Of a stretch of 64,000 nt of DNA, positions 63,566-64,000 are shown piece after piece. This stretch comes from Haloactinomyces albus (GTDB lineage Bacteria; Actinomycetota; Actinomycetes; Mycobacteriales; Pseudonocardiaceae): NCBI RefSeq assembly GCF_031458135.1, contig NZ_JAVDXW010000001.1:1302001-1366000 (forward strand), read 5' to 3'. A model generated the notes under the pieces. The model ran no database searches. It was not told where the DNA came from and was given only the letters and a program-made list of their open reading frames with translations. Positions within the stretch are counted from its first letter, which is position 1. Every line of letters starts with the position of its first letter. The translations under genes and the position numbers were made by a program.

Positions 63566-63595
63566 GTTGGTCAATTTCTCGCGAAATCGACCAAC
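63566..63595. repeat. 13-base inverted repeat with TTTCTCGCGAAA core
   Basis: Arms GTTGGTCAATTTC and GAAATCGACCAAC (one mismatch) surround TCGC. It is centred between the convergent stops at 63549 and 63598. It shares GGTCAATTTCTCGCGAAAT with the element at 54629-54664. Probably a bidirectional terminator. Confidence 0.85.
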
Positions 63596-63597
63596 GC

Positions 63598-64000
63598 TCA
63601 ACCGATGCGATCGAGCCAGGGCAGCACGGCGTTCGCGAACGCCTCCGGGGTCTCCATCGCGGACAGATGTCCGGCCCCCGGCAGGGTGACCAGTTCCGAA
63701 TGGGGCAGCACCGCCGTGACATCCCTGGCGGTCTCCGGCGGAGTGATCGCGTCCTCCTCCCCCACGACGACCAGTGCGGGACCGGTGAAGCCGCGGAGTG
63801 TGCCGGTGCTGTCCGGGCGTGCCGCCATCGCGCGCTGTGCCCATGCCACGCCCTCGGCGGGTTGCTCGTCGATCAATGTGCCGATCTCGTCGACAACGCC
63901 GGGCCGCTCATGGCGAGTGGTACGGCTGACGAGACCGGGAAGGCTGTTCTCGGCGAGCCACCCTGCCGTTCCCTCGGCCTCGGCGCGGTCGGCGACGTTG
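63598..64000 (-). CDS. alpha/beta hydrolase, C-terminal part (5' end outside window)
   Basis: The last about 133 residues of an alpha/beta-fold hydrolase, open to the window edge. FTGPALVVVGEEDAITPPET carries the acid-residue loop (strand 7, Asp) and VTLPGAGHLSAMETPEAFAN the catalytic His. The cap region is partly seen (GTAGWLAENSLPGLVSR, QRAMAARPDSTGTLRG). The nucleophile Ser lies outside the window, so activity and substrate cannot be judged. This resembles 3-oxoadipate-enol-lactonase-type hydrolases. Confidence 0.88.
   Translation of the reverse strand, partial: NVADRAEAEGTAGWLAENSLPGLVSRTTRHERPGVVDEIGTLIDEQPAEGVAWAQRAMAARPDSTGTLRGFTGPALVVVGEEDAITPPETARDVTAVLPHSELVTLPGAGHLSAMETPEAFANAVLPWLDRIG

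Overview
The window is high-GC actinobacterial DNA, probably from a filamentous member of the Pseudonocardiales (Saccharopolyspora/Actinopolyspora-like). This is an inference from the GC-rich third codon positions, the many GTG starts, the DUF397/DUF5753 regulator pair, a chaplin-like secreted peptide, FilP/Scy-like coiled-coil proteins and the many actinobacterial hypothetical proteins. Core gene order partly matches mycobacteria: iscS-mnmA-MetE-like next to etfBA, and a thiolase next to methylmalonyl-CoA epimerase.

Region by region. 1-3.2 kb: 3' part of a helical-repeat protein, ettA, a tail-less ssb and tRNA-Arg. 3.2-6.5 kb: actinomycete accessory cluster with a DUF397/DUF5753 pair, a divergent operator-like palindrome, four overlapping small genes and two decayed genes. 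6.7-10.4 kb: WXG-type (type VII secretion-like) five-gene cassette with lower GC in the middle. 10.6-17.9 kb: YCII/ECF sigma pair, a spermidine synthase-like protein, ctaB with a DUF3817 gene, a luciferase-like monooxygenase, and a siderophore-type acetyltransferase with an iron-box-like site. 18.2-21.7 kb: tandem duplication of a 'coiled-coil protein + single-pass membrane protein' module, followed by a pyruvyl-transferase-family gene. 23-28.5 kb: thiD under a TPP riboswitch, hypothetical genes, an acyl-CoA synthetase and orn. 28.6-30.1 kb: a graveyard holding a chimeric ADH/SDR pseudogene divergent from a shattered MmyB-type regulator. 30.1-36.9 kb: tRNA-His, MetE-like, mnmA, iscS, etfA, etfB and degV. 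37-46 kb: a DUF559-type protein, hrpA, a methyltransferase, an enoyl-CoA hydratase, an ABC ATPase and an F420-type oxidoreductase. 46-53 kb: glycogen phosphorylase, two tandem lipoprotein metallopeptidases and a thioredoxin-TPR protein. 53-64 kb: chaplin-like peptide, MTH1187 protein, MarR, DUF3817, TipAS-domain protein, dinB, a membrane protein, a fused antitoxin/PIN remnant, thiolase, epimerase, TetR, SPW membrane protein, a Scy-like 11-residue-repeat protein and a partial alpha/beta hydrolase.

How the genes fit together: fatty-acid and branched-chain catabolism is well represented (acyl-CoA synthetase, enoyl-CoA hydratase, thiolase, methylmalonyl-CoA epimerase, ETF). Sulfur transfer to tRNA (iscS, mnmA) forms an operon. 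The coiled-coil proteins, chaplin-like peptide and pyruvyl-transferase-like protein point to hyphal tip, cytoskeleton and cell-surface biology. The most unusual features are the duplicated coil-plus-anchor module, the WXG cassette with a repeated small domain, a set of intergenic palindromes sharing a TTTCKCGCGAAA core, and several clear cases of gene decay by deletion and fusion. All identifications come from reading motifs; no database search was possible.
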